Shown here: piece by piece, positions 12,241 to 24,320 of the stretch
How the letters are laid out: each line of letters opens with the position of its first letter
Position numbering within the stretch: the first letter of the stretch is position 1
Assembly (NCBI GenBank): GCA_008638375.1
Contig: CM018031.1
Span: forward strand, 11,498,062 to 11,562,061
Source of the DNA: Nyssa sinensis
Taxonomy: Eukaryota; Streptophyta; Magnoliopsida; Cornales; Nyssaceae
DNA length: 64,000 nt
Direction: 5' to 3'
Program-made: the position numbers and the translations under genes
Notes under the pieces: generated by a model
What the model saw: only the letters and a program-made list of their open reading frames with translations
The model's database searches: none
Told to the model about the DNA's origin: nothing

Positions 12241-13423
12241 TCAAAGGACGATTGTTTGGTAGAATAATAGACATTCTTGCTTCATTGGTTTTGCTTGAGA
12301 TTTTCTATGATCCTTGAATTTTGCGTGTTTTTTGAACATCTTTTCTGCTTGTTCTTTGGAGTCAAAATTTTTTTCCATGGTAATCCAACCTGTATCATTG
12401 TCAAATTCTTTCACAAAATACAAATTTTGATTTTCCAAATTCATTGGAATTCTGAACTCAATCAACTCCCTATACTTGTTGCCACTATTTTCTTTCACAT
12501 CACTCAAATTTTCAATTTTTTCTACAGTAATTTTATTTTCTGTATCTTCAATTTTTTTCTTTTTCTTCTTCTTGCATTTTTTCAATTTTTTCTTCACTTA
12601 TTTTTTCAACTTCTCCATTACTGTCTTCAATTTTCTTTTCTTCTCCTTTTTCCACTCATCAAAATTTTCAACAATATCTTCTTTCACAAAAAGTGTCTTT
12701 TTCAAAATTTTCCTCCCAATATTCAATAGATAAAAAATAACTTTTATTATTGCCACAAAGAATTTCAAGTTTTTGTCATACCTCTCTTGGAGATTTAAAA
12801 CCATACACACCCTTCCAAATTTCCTCATGTACGGCTATTTGTAAAATTTTAATTGCTCTTTGCTCTTTCTTTTCTTGAATTTTTTGTGACTTTGCAACAT
12901 CGAAAACATCCCACTATAGATTACATACTCAAGGATGTGATCGAGTTTTAACTCTCCAAAATATCCAATTTGAAAATACCAACATTTATTATACATTACA
13001 AAATTCATTCTTACGTATCTTTTCTTCCACTACTTACCAGCTGTTGCTACTTTATTTTGTCACGTCCAGTTTAATTCAAATTCGGCTTTGATACCATGTT
13101 GAATTCTTTAATGTGCTCTGACACTATTGTTGGGTTTTTGATCACTACTAAATATATTGATTCATAACCAAAAGATGAATTTAATTTCATATTTTGACTC
13201 TTACAATTGGCCTCTATGGCCTTTTTTGGAACTGCATACAATGATACAATAGACTTCAAAATATATAGATACATAGATTATTCTAAACTTGTTTTGAAAT
13301 ACTAACCATTTCCTAAAATTACAAACAGACACTTAGTAAAACTAAAAACTACCTTGACTAATTGATACATAAAAAACTTAAAAGACTTTATTAGAATTTC
13401 AAAATTCTAAATTAATTCTAACA
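12241..13423 (-). mobile_element. 5' end of a second copia-like element (LTR, PBS, broken gag)
   Basis: On the - strand an LTR of about 327 bp starts TGTTAGAATT (13423) and ends GAATTCAACA (13097). It is followed at once by TGGTATCAAAGCC (13096-13084), which matches the initiator-Met tRNA primer-binding site used by copia elements. Downstream are broken gag-like pieces, for example EIWKGVYGFKSPREVWQ across a frameshift (about 12830-12780), then a Lys/Glu-rich tract. Homology fades near 12241, and no pol or 3' LTR is seen. The long hydrophobic + strand frames here are its antisense shadows. Confidence 0.65.
13097..13423 (-). repeat. 5' LTR of the minus-strand copia-like fragment
   Basis: TG...CA bounded, about 327 bp, with short inverted ends TGTTAGAATT and GAATTCAACA. 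It abuts the tRNA-Met primer-binding site at 13084-13096. No second copy of this LTR was noticed in the window. Confidence 0.65.
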
Positions 13424-14230
13424 TTATATTTTACTAAAAAAAATAAATTATATTACACACGACATGATATTATTAAAAATACATATTTTCACATCCCTGA
13501 AAGAATTTTCCATGGTCAAGAGTACCAAAACAATCAGCTAAACCATTTGAGAAATATTCAAACAAGAAGTCACAACACGTTTTTGGAAAATGATACATTT
13601 CTGTTGATCAATACATTTGACAATAATATGTATGAATATATCGTTCAACTTTTGTCAAGTGTGAACAAAATGCAAGGAAAATAATAATAAACGCATGAAG
13701 AAAGAAGAAGAAAAAAAAAAGACATGGGAAATGTATGATGAGGCAGCTGGAAGTTCCAAGGAAACATGACTAGACAGCGAAAGCATTATTTTCTTATATT
13801 CAATGTATTAAGACTAGTTGGAGTTTGGACTGCATGCATCACCTTAATTCTTTTACAAAATCAGGCAGAAAATGGTTAATGGAGGAGGAACCAGCAACAT
13901 TGATGATTATGTTTGCAATTGTGTGTGTGTGAGAGAGAGAAGAGAGTACTGTATGTTATGTTTTGTTTCATTTTATACTTTTCCATATCTGATATCTCTC
14001 TCCTAGTTTGGTTTTAATATTTCAGGACAAAGAACAACTTGTCAATGTCTTCTTGTTTTTCTGATGTCCCTGTTGGCCAATTCATTGCAATAATGTAGTA
14101 TATGAATCACCAAAACTAGACTTTCTATGGATTATTGTAAGATATTTTATTATTATTATTTGGATTAGATTAATTGAAATCTTTATTTTTATTATTTTGG
14201 TGAAAAGAAAAGAAAAAAACAAAACAGAAT
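13424..14230. other. AT-rich intergenic stretch, no gene seen
   Basis: No extended reading frame with recognisable protein is present. It holds A-runs (13700-13720) and a short GT/GA microsatellite (13920-13945), and nothing else that I can support. Confidence 0.6.
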
Positions 14231-14232
14231 TA

Positions 14233-14362
14233 AGGGAATTTACCCCTAACAAAGGCTACAGACATGATGTCACCACTCTGGTTGCCCTCCCTAAAGGTGT
14301 GCCTGAATTGGCAGCTGATGAAACTCACAGTTCTCCACCAAGGCATTGAATTGGGAATGAAG
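14233..14362 (-). pseudogene. LINE-type RNase H scrap
   Basis: The reverse strand reads FRHTFREGNQSGDIM, resembling the end of the RNase H-like domain (RVT_3 type) of plant LINE reverse transcriptases, where an xxYREGNxVAD motif is usual. The fragment is too short and altered to be functional. An unrelated origin is possible. Confidence 0.4.
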
Positions 14363-14539
14363 ACCCATCCTCTCCGGCAAATGTATCACTTTCAGCAGTT
14401 TGAGGTCCTTCCCGAATACTCTACAGCTCCGCTATTAAACTAGAACGTACACCGTTTAAGCCAAAATACCCAATCTGCCCGAAACCCCGCTCGAGTTGGA
14501 ATCTTTATTTGAAAGAGAGTAAACGAGCCTAATTTATTA

Positions 14540-14832
14540 ATTGTTGGAGCATGTTTAGCGGCAACTTAGATTTTTAATCAAATTTAAGTCAAATTTTGAA
14601 TAAAAGTTGAATTTGAGTGTCATGTTATTCAATGATTACTTAAATTTGAATTTATAAATAAAAGTGAATTAATTTGGGTCTGAATTTGAGTAAAACTCTA
14701 TTTAAGTCTGGATTTGAATAAAACTCTATTTGAGTCTGAATTTGAGTAATTATTAAAAAAAAATTGTGTGAATTTTGACTCAAATTTAAATTTGAGTAAG
14801 GATTTGAATCACTACTAGAGATGTTCTTAGTG
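14540..14832. repeat. MITE-like element, family copy 1
   Basis: The stretch is dense in CAAATTTAAATTTGAGT-type words in both orientations and ends in CTAGAGATGTTC. A second, inverse copy lies at 23057-23260, starting GGCCATCTCCACTAATTACTC. The GAGATG/CATCTC ends are typical of short non-autonomous DNA transposons. Superfamily is not assigned. Confidence 0.45.
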
Positions 14833-15149
14833 AAAGTATAATAGACTTGGTGTAAATTACATTTTTGATATTTGTGGACCTATTTTATAACAATTCTTTA
14901 TGGATTATAATATGCATTATTGGTTTAAAATATACGTGGATTGATCTTCACTTTCACTTAATCAGCTGCAATATTTTCATTCTGACTTGACAACACAAGT
15001 TAGAGAAGAGAATGGAAAACAACTCTACTGCTCCCACAAAAAAGAAAGGATTTCTTATTAATTCATCTTAATTTGTTTATGATCTTAATGATCATGAATT
15101 CAGTTAGCATTGTATTATTTTATTACTCTATGCATGCTTAAGATTATAC

Positions 15150-15181
<32 letters not shown>

Positions 15182-15329
15182 TATTCTTATAAGAAATCTT
15201 ACAGTCCTACCCTCTCTGACAGAGGAATTTACACTTTTTACAGTGGATTGCTTCTCATGCAATATTACATCATACTTTAAAGAAATGATGACTATATTCA
15301 CAAAACTAAAAAACTTTATAGTCATATAA

Positions 15330-15364
<35 letters not shown>

Positions 15365-17129
15365 GGTGTAAATCCTTGAAATGTATGCCCATAATTTTTC
15401 AGTTTTGAGCTAACCATTATTTTAAAAAATGTTTTATTACAGCCGGCCTTAAATTAAGGTGTGCCAAAGCATCTTTATGTTTTAAAAAGTAATTGTCAGG
15501 AGAAGCATACACAACACATTTAAAGGGCGATGGGCGATGTTTCCAACACTTTTGTGTGTTCAAAATAATTTTATTTTACTTTTGAGTGTTTCAAAAGATT
15601 TTAGAAGTATATTACATGACAGAGATTGATACAAAAGAATAAAAAAACATTAACCCATTTATTGAAGTCTAGTTATATATAATTAATAATAATACTTGGT
15701 TACTTTCATTGAAATCTTAACACATTAGCAAAATTAAATTTTTACATAAATTGTTATACTTATGGAATGATTTTTGTATGAGATTTGAATATTCTTTTGT
15801 TAAAAAGTGAAAAAGTGGGGGAAGAAAAGAAGAAAGTTAGGCTATATATGTTTAGGTTTTTAAAAATAGATTTTTAATTTCAAAATGTGGGATACGCGTT
15901 TGTCAATTTATTAATTTAATTTTTTTTTATAATTTAAATTATCATATCCAAATATATTTTTACAGGTTTTAAAAAATTAATTACAAAATTTTAAGAAATA
16001 TTTTTAAAAAAATTATATTTAAATCATTATCCAAGCGCAGCCTTGGTCTATAAGTTTTTGAATATAATACTTTCTATTTAATTAATATTAATTAAGAAAA
16101 AAAATTAATGAAAATATATAATATTTTCATAGAATTTTAAAATTATAATAATGAGCTAAGTTTTAAAATAGAAAAAAAGTATTTCTTTTAAAATTTAAGT
16201 CTTAAAACATTTATACCTAACTGCCTGAGTGGCTGAGTCATTCCTCTTATCTTCTACTTTGACTTTTAAAAACACTGAAGTATCCATTCATAATATGCAT
16301 TGAATATTGTATGCCCTTCTTTGTTAACTAACTAAACAAGCAATCAACATACCATTAACTTGACACTTTCACAATAACTTGTGTGCTGTTTAGTAGGTGG
16401 AGATTCCATTGAATTGAGTAGACAACCTTACATAGGAGAATTACTTGTGTGCTGTTTATATTTTTATAGTTTTTTTTATTAAAAATTAGGAAGTACTTAC
16501 TGCTTATATAATGAAACACCACCTAACGATTGAGCAAGTTTGGGGCGATGGACCTCTTCTTTAATTTTGCTCTGCAAAAAAAAAAACTTTTCGAATTGGT
16601 TTAAATTCTGTGATAGGCAAGAGGGTGAGTCCCATCAAGGTCTCTATTTTTTTTTAAAAAAAATTTGTATTTATTTATTAAATTGATTATAATTAACATA
16701 TTTCAAATCAAATATTATATATGTTAAAATAAGAAATATGCATATCAATATAGAATTAGAATGACATAATTTTTTTTTTCAAATATATAACATTATAAAA
16801 TTTGTTTAAATTTTTAATGGATAATTAAAAATCTCATTATAAATATTAATTATATGACATAAAATTATTATTATTTTTATTTTATATAAACAGAACAAGG
16901 CAATTGGGTGGTTTTTATCCAATACTCAGTATGAAATTCTAGCAGAAGTGACATAACTTCTTTCAAATAAATCTCATTAAAACTGAGATATGACAGATTT
17001 TTAATAAATAAATTAAATTATTATTTCTACTCTGACTCCTAAGACAGGTGACCAATGTCAAGTCCACGCACCACACCTTCACTCCTTGAGACTAAAAAAA
17101 ACATAGGAGACGAATTTTAAATACAAAAA
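14833..17129. other. AT-rich intergenic DNA with microsatellites and a hAT-type MITE remnant
   Basis: There is no supported gene. Contents include a (GT)n tract at 15149-15177, (TA)n then (GT)n at 15332-15364, and many poly-A/T runs. The segment of about 16620-16910 resembles the MITE family found also at 28600-28990 and 57564-58033 (shared words such as ATAATTAACATATTT and GTTAAAATAAGAAATATG). Confidence 0.55.
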
Positions 17130-17640
17130 GTTAAAATAATGAATAAATTATACTAACATCTTTTAAGATTTTTGACAATTATATTAATTTTTTTTGAGAT
17201 TTTTAAAATTATACTGATCTCCTTTACTTTACTTGACAATATACGGATACCTCTATTCAATTAAATTATTTTTTTAAAATGACAAAATTATCTCTTTCAA
17301 TTTTTAAAATTTTGACCTTTTTTATTTTTTAAATAAATATTGATAAAAATCTTAAATTTATTTTTATATAAAATAAAATGAAGTTATTTATCTTAAAATT
17401 ATTTTTAAATAAAATAATAAAAAATATTTAAAATAATTTGGTCAAAGTTAAAATTTTTTAAAAATAAATAAATAAAAAGATAGTTTTATTATTTTGAAAA
17501 AAAATGATTAGAAGAAATATCTGTATATTATTGAATAAAAAAAATTAGTATAATTGCATAAACCAAATCACAGAGGTATTATAATTGTTAAAAATTTTAA
17601 AAAAAAATTATTTTAAAATAATTGATAAAAAAGAGATTTT
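17130..17640. repeat. Foldback MITE-like element, family copy 1
   Basis: The two halves are roughly inverted copies of each other. The left half carries AAATTATACTAAC...GATTTTTGACAATTATA and the right half ATTATAATTGTTAAAAATTTT. A related element is at 27300-27735 (AGACTGATCTCTTTT ... AATATAATTGTTAAAAACCTT). It is AT-rich and non-coding. The palindromic layout suggests it could fold into a long hairpin if transcribed. Confidence 0.5.
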
Positions 17641-17708
17641 ATAGTTCAAATCCCGTGGCCAAATTAAGAAACCCGTTTAATTAGACCGCGGAATCGAATA
17701 TTTTGACC

Positions 17709-17714
17709 CACGTG
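17709..17714. promoter_or_regulatory. G-box (CACGTG) upstream of GRAS gene A
   Basis: A perfect CACGTG palindrome sits about 280 bp upstream of the inferred 5' splice donor of gene A. Gene B has two CACGTG sites in the same relative zone, so the site may be a shared bZIP/bHLH binding element. That role is inference from the motif and its recurrence. Confidence 0.4.
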
Positions 17715-17994
17715 ATATTTGTGCAACTTCTTCTTACGTGCAATGCGAAATTCTACAGCTCCCCAAAATAGGGCCCACTTTAAATGTGGCCTGGACAGAG
17801 GATGAAGCCAAAAGGAGTCTTATCGGATGACCGACACTAGTCTTGAACCGATCCGCACTCTGTTTCGCGACTTTGTACTGGTAAAGATCGTCTCCAAATC
17901 ATGCGATGCCTTTTCAAGAGCCATCATCCCTCGCATCAAGACTCAGGTTTCGTGCGCCGTTCTCCATCCACTGGTTTCTCTATCTTTCTTTGAG

Positions 17995-18428
17995 GTACCA
18001 CAACTATCTTCTTCGTCTTTTCTTTGTTCCCTGCTTCAATCTGGCACCGCTTTATGGATATTTAGGGTTTCTTTTTTTTCAGCTTGACTTCCTCTTTATT
18101 TATGTGATTCCAATTAAAGAACATGTCTAGGTTTTAGTTTCTTTTCTTTCTTTGTTTATTATCTTTTCTGTGGTTAGGATTTTGTTAATTTGTTAAAGAT
18201 TTATTCATTTTGATTTTATTAGTTATACAGTTTTATTCTTTGGTTATTTGTTTTTGATGTATTAGTTTGTTTTGATGGTTTCGAAAACTGGTTTTTTAGT
18301 ACTCAATGACCTATCATTTCTATTAAATTTTTTACTGTAATTGGATTGCTAACCTGGGTTTTGAGAGAGTTTTGGAAATTAATTAACTAGTATCAGGTGT
18401 ACTGAGGCTGAATTTTGATTTGATGTAG
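17995..18428 (+). other. 5'-leader intron of GRAS gene A
   Basis: The donor TTTGAG|GTACCA (17995) and acceptor TTTGATGTAG (18425-18428) bound a T-rich intron of 434 bp that ends 23 bp before the start codon. Gene B has the matching intron (CAG|GTACGC ... GGTATAG), as do C and D, and an intron in the leader is common in this GRAS subfamily. Not confirmed by transcript data. Confidence 0.65.
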
Positions 18429-18451
18429 GGTTTTATAAGTTGTAGAAAGTC

Positions 18452-20713
18452 ATGGACCCGCATTTAGGTGAATTCTCCAATTCAATGAATGTTTTCAAAT
18501 TCGGTGATGAGACTGTTTTACCCGGTTTTGATCAATCTCCAAAATTTTCCAACGGATACAAATTTAAGGATGACTCTGTAGACCTTAGCTGCCTGGATAC
18601 TCCTTTTCTTTCACTGGATCCCACCCCCGGTGATTTTGCTCCGTCTTCAAGTGTGAGCTCAGAACTAGACTCTCCAGATGATAATGAATTTTCTGATTCT
18701 GTTCTCAAGTATCTAAACCAGATACTCATGGAGGAGAATATCGAGGACAAGCCCAGCATGTTCCATGATCCTTTGGCTCTACGGGCTGCCGAGAAATCCT
18801 TCTATGAAGTCCTTGGCGAGAAGTACCCTGCTTCCCCCAATCAACCGTCTCTTTTCAATCAAAACATTGGAAGCCCAGGTGATAGTATTTTTGGAAGTTC
18901 CAGTGAGTATAGTACAAACAGCAGCAGTACTAGTGGAAGCAACTGTATTGATCCTCAATCGATAGGTGATTCTGTAGAGGTTAAACCATCTTCTTCCCTT
19001 ATCCAGAGCAATCCTGTTGAGTACTCTTTCAAGTCCAGTTTGCAGCGGCCATTGAACTCTACAAACAGCTTAAGTAATGGTGTTAATGCCCCAATGGACT
19101 CTTTTTTGAGTGCTGATCTTGTTGCAAACATATTCAGTGATAGCCAGTCCATTTTGCAGTTCAAGAGAGGGATGGAGGAAGCGAGAAAGTTTCTTCCTAG
19201 TAATAATCAACTAAAGATTGATTTAAACTACACATTACCTCAAGAGAAAGGAGTGGCTCCCAATCTCACAGTCAAGGTAGAGAATGATGAGAGGAGTTAC
19301 TTAGATAATCCTTCGAGGGGGAGGAAGAATCGTCGGCAGGAGGATACTGATTTAGAGGAAGAGAGGAGTAGCAAACAGTCAGCACTTTATGTGGAAGAGT
19401 CTGAGCTATCAGAGATGTTTGATAAGGTTTTACTCTCTGCCGAGTTAAAGGGGAGGCCTCCCTGCCGTGCTGTCAATGTAGAATTGCAAAATGGAGCAAG
19501 TAAGACCTTGCCACCGAATGGACAATTTAATAAATCTAATGGTGGAAATCTTCATGCTAAGAAACCGGACAACAAAAAAATGGTGGATTTAGGGACTCTC
19601 TTGATCAACTGTGCACAATCTGTTGCTGCAGATGATTGCAGGACTGCATATGAACAGCTAAAGCAGATTAGGCAGCACTCTTCTCCCTTTGGTGATTGGT
19701 CTCAGAGGGTAGCTCATATTTTTGCTAACGGTCTTGAGGCACGCCTGGCTGGCACTGGGTCCAAGATTTATAAAACCCTAGCTTCCAAGAGGCCATCAGC
19801 TGCTGACATGTTGAAAGCTTACCAGCTTTATATTTCAGCTAGTCCATTTAAGAAAATATCGATATTCTTTGCTAATCATAAAATTTTGGAGTTGGCAGAG
19901 AAAGCAAGAAAGCTCCATATTGTGGATTTTGGTATCCTGTATGGTTTCCAGTGGCCCATCCTCATTGAACGTCTCTCAACCCGACCTGGTGGGCCTCCCA
20001 AACTCCACATTACAGGAATAGGGCTTCCCCAACCTGGTTTCCGGCCAGCAGAATTAGTCGAGGAGACAGGGCGTCGTTTGGCGAAATATTGTGAGCGCTT
20101 CAATGTTCCATTTGAGTACAATGCCATAGCAAAGAACTGGGAAACCATCCAAATTGAGGACCTCAAGATAAGAAGTGACGAGCTTCTTGCTGTGAACTGT
20201 CTGTTCCGGTTCAGAAATCTACTTGATGAGTCAGTCGTGGTGAACAGTCCTAGGGATGCTGTTCTAAAGTTAGTCAGGAAAATGAATCCGAAGATTTTTG
20301 TCCATGCTATTCTTAATGGAGCCTACAATGCTCCTTTCTTTGTCACTCGGTTCCGGGAGGCTTTCTTCCACTATTCTGCATTTTTTGATTTGTTTGATAC
20401 CAATATACCCCGCGAAGATCAAGAGAGGTTGATGTTTGAGAGAGAGTTCTATGGCCGCGAGGTTATGAATATTATAGCATGTGAGGGCTCAGAAAGGGTT
20501 GAGAGGCCAGAGACGTACAAGCAGTGGCAGGTTCGCAATATGAGGGCTGGGCTCAAGCCGCTACCGTTGGACCAGGAGGTCATTAAGAAACTGAGAGCTA
20601 GGTTGAAGGGAGGGTACCACAAAGATTTTATGATCGATCGAGATGGCCACTGGATGTTGCAGGGTTGGAAGGGTCGGATTCTCTACGCTAACTGCTGTTG
20701 GGTACCTGCATAG
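18452..20713 (+). CDS. Gene A: LISCL-type GRAS protein (SCL14/SCL33-like), intact
   Basis: This 753-residue GRAS regulator has no intron in its coding part. The N-terminal half is acidic and Ser-rich, with the LISCL signature LKYLNQILMEENIEDKPSMF (about residue 89) and the block ending LGEKYPASP (about 126-134). A basic/acidic linker follows at about 290-310. The GRAS domain runs from about 378 to 753: LHRI with TLLINCAQSVAADD; VHIID as LHIVD (488-492) in a GFQWP context; LHRII with AELVEETGRRLAKYCERF; PFYRE from about 599 (SPRDAVLKL ... RFREAFF); and SAW ending GWKGRILYANCCWVPA. Relatives act in the nucleus as co-activators, for example Arabidopsis SCL14 with TGA factors. The exact orthologue is not assigned. 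Of the five copies here, this one has complete sequence and no defect. Confidence 0.95.
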   Translation: MDPHLGEFSNSMNVFKFGDETVLPGFDQSPKFSNGYKFKDDSVDLSCLDTPFLSLDPTPGDFAPSSSVSSELDSPDDNEFSDSVLKYLNQILMEENIEDKPSMFHDPLALRAAEKSFYEVLGEKYPASPNQPSLFNQNIGSPGDSIFGSSSEYSTNSSSTSGSNCIDPQSIGDSVEVKPSSSLIQSNPVEYSFKSSLQRPLNSTNSLSNGVNAPMDSFLSADLVANIFSDSQSILQFKRGMEEARKFLPSNNQLKIDLNYTLPQEKGVAPNLTVKVENDERSYLDNPSRGRKNRRQEDTDLEEERSSKQSALYVEESELSEMFDKVLLSAELKGRPPCRAVNVELQNGASKTLPPNGQFNKSNGGNLHAKKPDNKKMVDLGTLLINCAQSVAADDCRTAYEQLKQIRQHSSPFGDWSQRVAHIFANGLEARLAGTGSKIYKTLASKRPSAADMLKAYQLYISASPFKKISIFFANHKILELAEKARKLHIVDFGILYGFQWPILIERLSTRPGGPPKLHITGIGLPQPGFRPAELVEETGRRLAKYCERFNVPFEYNAIAKNWETIQIEDLKIRSDELLAVNCLFRFRNLLDESVVVNSPRDAVLKLVRKMNPKIFVHAILNGAYNAPFFVTRFREAFFHYSAFFDLFDTNIPREDQERLMFEREFYGREVMNIIACEGSERVERPETYKQWQVRNMRAGLKPLPLDQEVIKKLRARLKGGYHKDFMIDRDGHWMLQGWKGRILYANCCWVPA

Positions 20714-21670
20714 CAGTCTTGAAACAGTTTGTCAGAATTCAACATAGGAGGGTAGGTTTCTTCCGGCAGAGCGCTTCCAACAATATTTGAGAACACGTGC
20801 AACATGTATGCTCTTTAAATGTTTCAAGTGGCTATGATCCGGATTAGGGAACTGATGATCTGAAAGAAATTCTCTAATTAGTAATGATATACATCGCTGA
20901 GGTGAATGTGTATTGTAATTATGTTCATAGTTTTTGGGTAAAATCATGTGGTATACTAGGGAGAATGTCAAAAGATCACTATTTTAGGTAGTGATGAAAA
21001 GCAGAAAAAATAGAGAATGTATAGCATTATGCATGCAAGTGATATGACTAGTATTCCTTGTATAGCATCAACTTTCTTTGGACAGGGGTGCACCCCATTT
21101 TGGAGTCTTTAATTGAAATTCTAATTATCAAATTAAAAAAAAAAAAAAATTGATGTATGGCGTCAATATTATGAATTCTTGTGCTAGCATTTGCCTGGCG
21201 TCAATTAAATCTTTTTTAATAAATTTGAAGATATAAATGAACTATAATTTGCAACCACATTATACGAAATTGTGCACGTGGCAGTACTTTGCTTCACACA
21301 ATGGTCGTGCTCGTGTACAATTACCATCTTCTTATATTTGCCGGCATTGTCCTGCTTTAAAAGATTTTTCCTTTTATTTTCTTTTTCCTTTTCTGATCTT
21401 AGTTCTTTCTCTCTCTCTCTACATTTCTATTCACAATATTGAGTAATCCAGACAAAGACAAGTAAATAAAGCAAGATGGTTATATGCCTATATAATCTCA
21501 TCAGATATACTTAGGCTAGTCTCTTCCTACATTTCTATTCACCCAGAACAAGGTGTTAGGAAAACCCTATTGTAAACTAGCTTCCCAGATATCAAACGAG
21601 TTAATTAGGTACATTCTTTAGCTCTTATTGTATTTTGAACTTGATGATACACATTTTTAAGCCCTCTTTA
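20714..21670. other. 3' flank of gene A
   Basis: It contains the presumed 3' untranslated region and AT-rich intergenic DNA. A poly-A run is at 21136-21149 and a short CT tract at 21410-21420. No gene is supported. Confidence 0.5.
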
Positions 21671-21676
21671 CTTCCC

Positions 21677-21830
21677 TTAGAAGATCCTCTGGTTCCTCTC
21701 TCCCCAGATAAAGTAGACAGTTGCAAGCACATTTGGGAATAGCTTCCGAACCGAACAATCTTTATGCCAATCCACCATCTGATTGGACCCTCTTATGGCA
21801 TTCCAATCAGATGAAGCAGTGTGAACCATT
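21677..21830 (-). pseudogene. LINE reverse-transcriptase C-terminal remnant
   Basis: The reverse strand reads KDCSVRKLFPNVLATVYFIW then GERNQRIF, closely resembling the zinc-binding C-terminal region (zf-RVT) of plant L1-type LINE polyproteins, where xxxIWxERNxRIF is a hallmark. Homology upstream is lost and the fragment is not functional. The frame reaching to 22027 is mostly unrelated DNA. Confidence 0.65.
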
Positions 21831-22199
21831 ATCACCGAGTCCATCAAACTTTGCCAACTCTTTATGAAGTTAGCAGGGATATTCCTTTTTCTATTTCTGG
21901 AGTTCCTAGTAACTTGGGTACAAGTCAGGCGGGTAAACTTGACCTCGACCCTAGAAATTATGGACTTGGAAAAAATATATGATACCCGAGCTTGAATGTA
22001 AATCTGGACCGGCTTAGGTAGGGACACTGCGTACTCGAATCCGAATTGTCACTTCTTAAAACCATATATTTTATATATCAATTAATATGAATTGTTAAAT
22101 TTCAAACATGTAAATGATTTTGATTGTTCATTACATTAATACATATTACTGGAACAGGTAAAGAAGTAGGTAGAACACGAAACAAAAAGGCAAAATCAC

Positions 22200-22428
22200 T
22201 AAAAAACCTTATAGACCCCAACTCTAAGAGGCTGTTGTGAAACCTGAACCCGAACGAGCCTGAAAAAAATCAAAATGTTCGGGTACCTGAAAAAAACTTG
22301 ATATTAGGCATATTTTTGTCGGCTCAGGCTGGGGTTCACTTTGCGGATTATTCTTAGGCTTGATGGCCTGTATTGCAGGTTGGGCTACGTCAAGGCTCAA
22401 GCTCGGCCCGGCTGAGTTGCAGCCCTAC
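22200..22428. repeat. hAT-like terminal fragment
   Basis: Read on the - strand, the sequence begins TAGGGCTGCAACTC followed by GGGCCGAGCTTGAGCC and many GGCTC/CCCGAAC words, the usual look of plant hAT ends. The opposite end was not found with confidence. It is non-coding. Confidence 0.4.
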
Positions 22429-24110
22429 CTCTAGGCCACATCTATCACCCTTCACAATACGATCAACACTTTCCTTCTCATGACTAGCAGTCATAGTTCA
22501 ATCTCAAATCGAGCCTTAGGGTGTCAATTATCATGCCAAAGAAAAGTGTTTAAGCCATTCCCCACCTCCATTTTTTGATAAAAGGCCTAACCAAATCCCC
22601 AAAGGTTTTAGTACTTTGGTATTGGAATGGATCAGAAACTCCTCCCTATTGACAAGAAAGTATGTATCCATTTTACCCAATGAGAGTCTCTCTTACTACT
22701 CACTGCCCAAAGATGCCTAACCATTTTGAAGCTTTATTCCATTCACCAAATCTTTTCAAGCCCACACCTGTTTCCTTTTCAGCAGTAGATATAATATTCC
22801 ATTGAACTTTAGCTCCAGAAATCCTCAACTCAGGAGCTGTTCAAAGATAGGATCTCAAGCTTCTCTCAATTTCCTTCGAGATCTTCTTAGAAAGTTTGAA
22901 AATGAAGCTCCAACATGCCTGAACGTTGAACAAACAAAATAGACTTTTATAACGTGCAATCTCCTTGCATAGGATAAGTAGAACTGATTTCTTCCCAATA
23001 TTTTTTTTCTTCAAGAAAGTTACAATCTGCAGCTCGCTTGGTGAATGAATTGTACCTCTAAGGCCATCTCCACTAATTACTCAAACTTAAATTTGATTTA
23101 AAATCCTAGGAAAAAAAAAATCTCGAATCCTAGATTTAAATTCATAACAAATTCATTTTTACTCAAACTCAAATCTAAATTCAGAAAAAAAAAAAAAAAA
23201 AAAACTATTTAAGAATTCGAATCACTGTTAAAAGTCAAATTTAAAACATTGGAAATGAGATAAAAAAAATTTTTGAAGGGACATGAAGGATTTTTTTTAA
23301 AAAACTTTTAAATAAAATTTCATATGACCATCAAAAAATTACATATTAAATGAAACTTTTACTCACATTTATTGGACTTGGCCTAACTTAGATGAGACAT
23401 TACCGTGAATTAGGTTGGAGACCAGTTGTCAAATTCTAGCAATGGCTTCCTAAATTTTTATTTCATTTCCGACCAAATTATTAGTATCTTTATGCAAAGC
23501 ACCTTAATGAATTGACACAATCACTTTTTTAACTTTACTTTTCAAGGACATGAAAAGTTGATTTTATGGGAGAAAGTGGAGCATTATTACCAGATTTATT
23601 CCTTGCCCAATCTTTAAAGTGGCAAGAGTCTATTCTAAACACTAGCTTTTGCAAGGCCAATTTTTAAGTTGGCAAAGTCAATAGTGCACTTCAACTTGCA
23701 CATGGTTTACAGTCAAGTCTTTCACAGTCTGATTTCACTTTGTAAGTCCAACTTTAGACCAACATTTTCAACTTTCCTAGCGATACACTTCCCTCTTCAT
23801 TTATAGCTATTAAATTTTTAATTTATCTAAAAACTTAAATGGTTAAATAAGGTGTAATTTTAATATTATATTATCAGACACATCCTTTACGTGCGACTAA
23901 AATAAACTAAGTGCACCAATTCAATATTATTAGGATGATGATAAGGTTTGAATTGTAAACCTTTTGCCAATTTTGATACTATGTTAAACTATCAACTCAT
24001 CAAAAATCTTGAGCTGTTACATAAGGTATAACTTTAATATTATATTCTTTAACAATAGTTTATAAGAATGTCAGTCTTCAAGGACTAAGGTCCTATCCAA
24101 GTTGTGCAAG
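22429..24110. other. Intergenic DNA with one MITE copy
   Basis: At 23057-23260 lies the inverse copy of the MITE described at 14540-14832, with a poly-A run at 23187-23206. No protein-coding region is supported elsewhere in this stretch. Confidence 0.5.
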
Positions 24111-24320
24111 TACTACAAAAAAAAAAACACTTTTGACGATGCCTAAAAGTGTTGTTAATAAATTTGACTTTGTCGCTAATTATTTTTTGCGACTCTCCCA
24201 TTGGCGTCACAAAAAGGTCGCTAATAATGTGGTGATAGAAATCTTTTACAATACTTTAATCAGGCGTCGCTAATAATCCTTGATTTGCGATGCTTTTTGG
24301 GTCACTAACAAAGCGAACAA
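24111..24320. repeat. CACTA-like transposon end with subterminal repeats
   Basis: It starts TACTACAAAAAAA (24111), one base off the CACTACAAAAAA terminus of plant CACTA elements. Four spaced copies of a GTCGCTAAT(T/A)A or GTCACTAACAA word follow within 180 bp, interleaved with GCGAC/GCGTC motifs. Such repeats are the transposase-binding subterminal region in this superfamily. No transposase gene or opposite end is visible. Confidence 0.5.

Noticed and set aside
12277..12733. Plus-strand Phe/Leu-rich open frames as a membrane protein
   Set aside because: They are the antisense of a Lys/Glu-rich gag-like tract of the minus-strand copia fragment and consist of low-complexity sequence.
18452..20713. 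miR171 target site, as in HAM-type GRAS genes
   Set aside because: No match to the miR171 site was seen, and LISCL genes are not the miR171-regulated subfamily.
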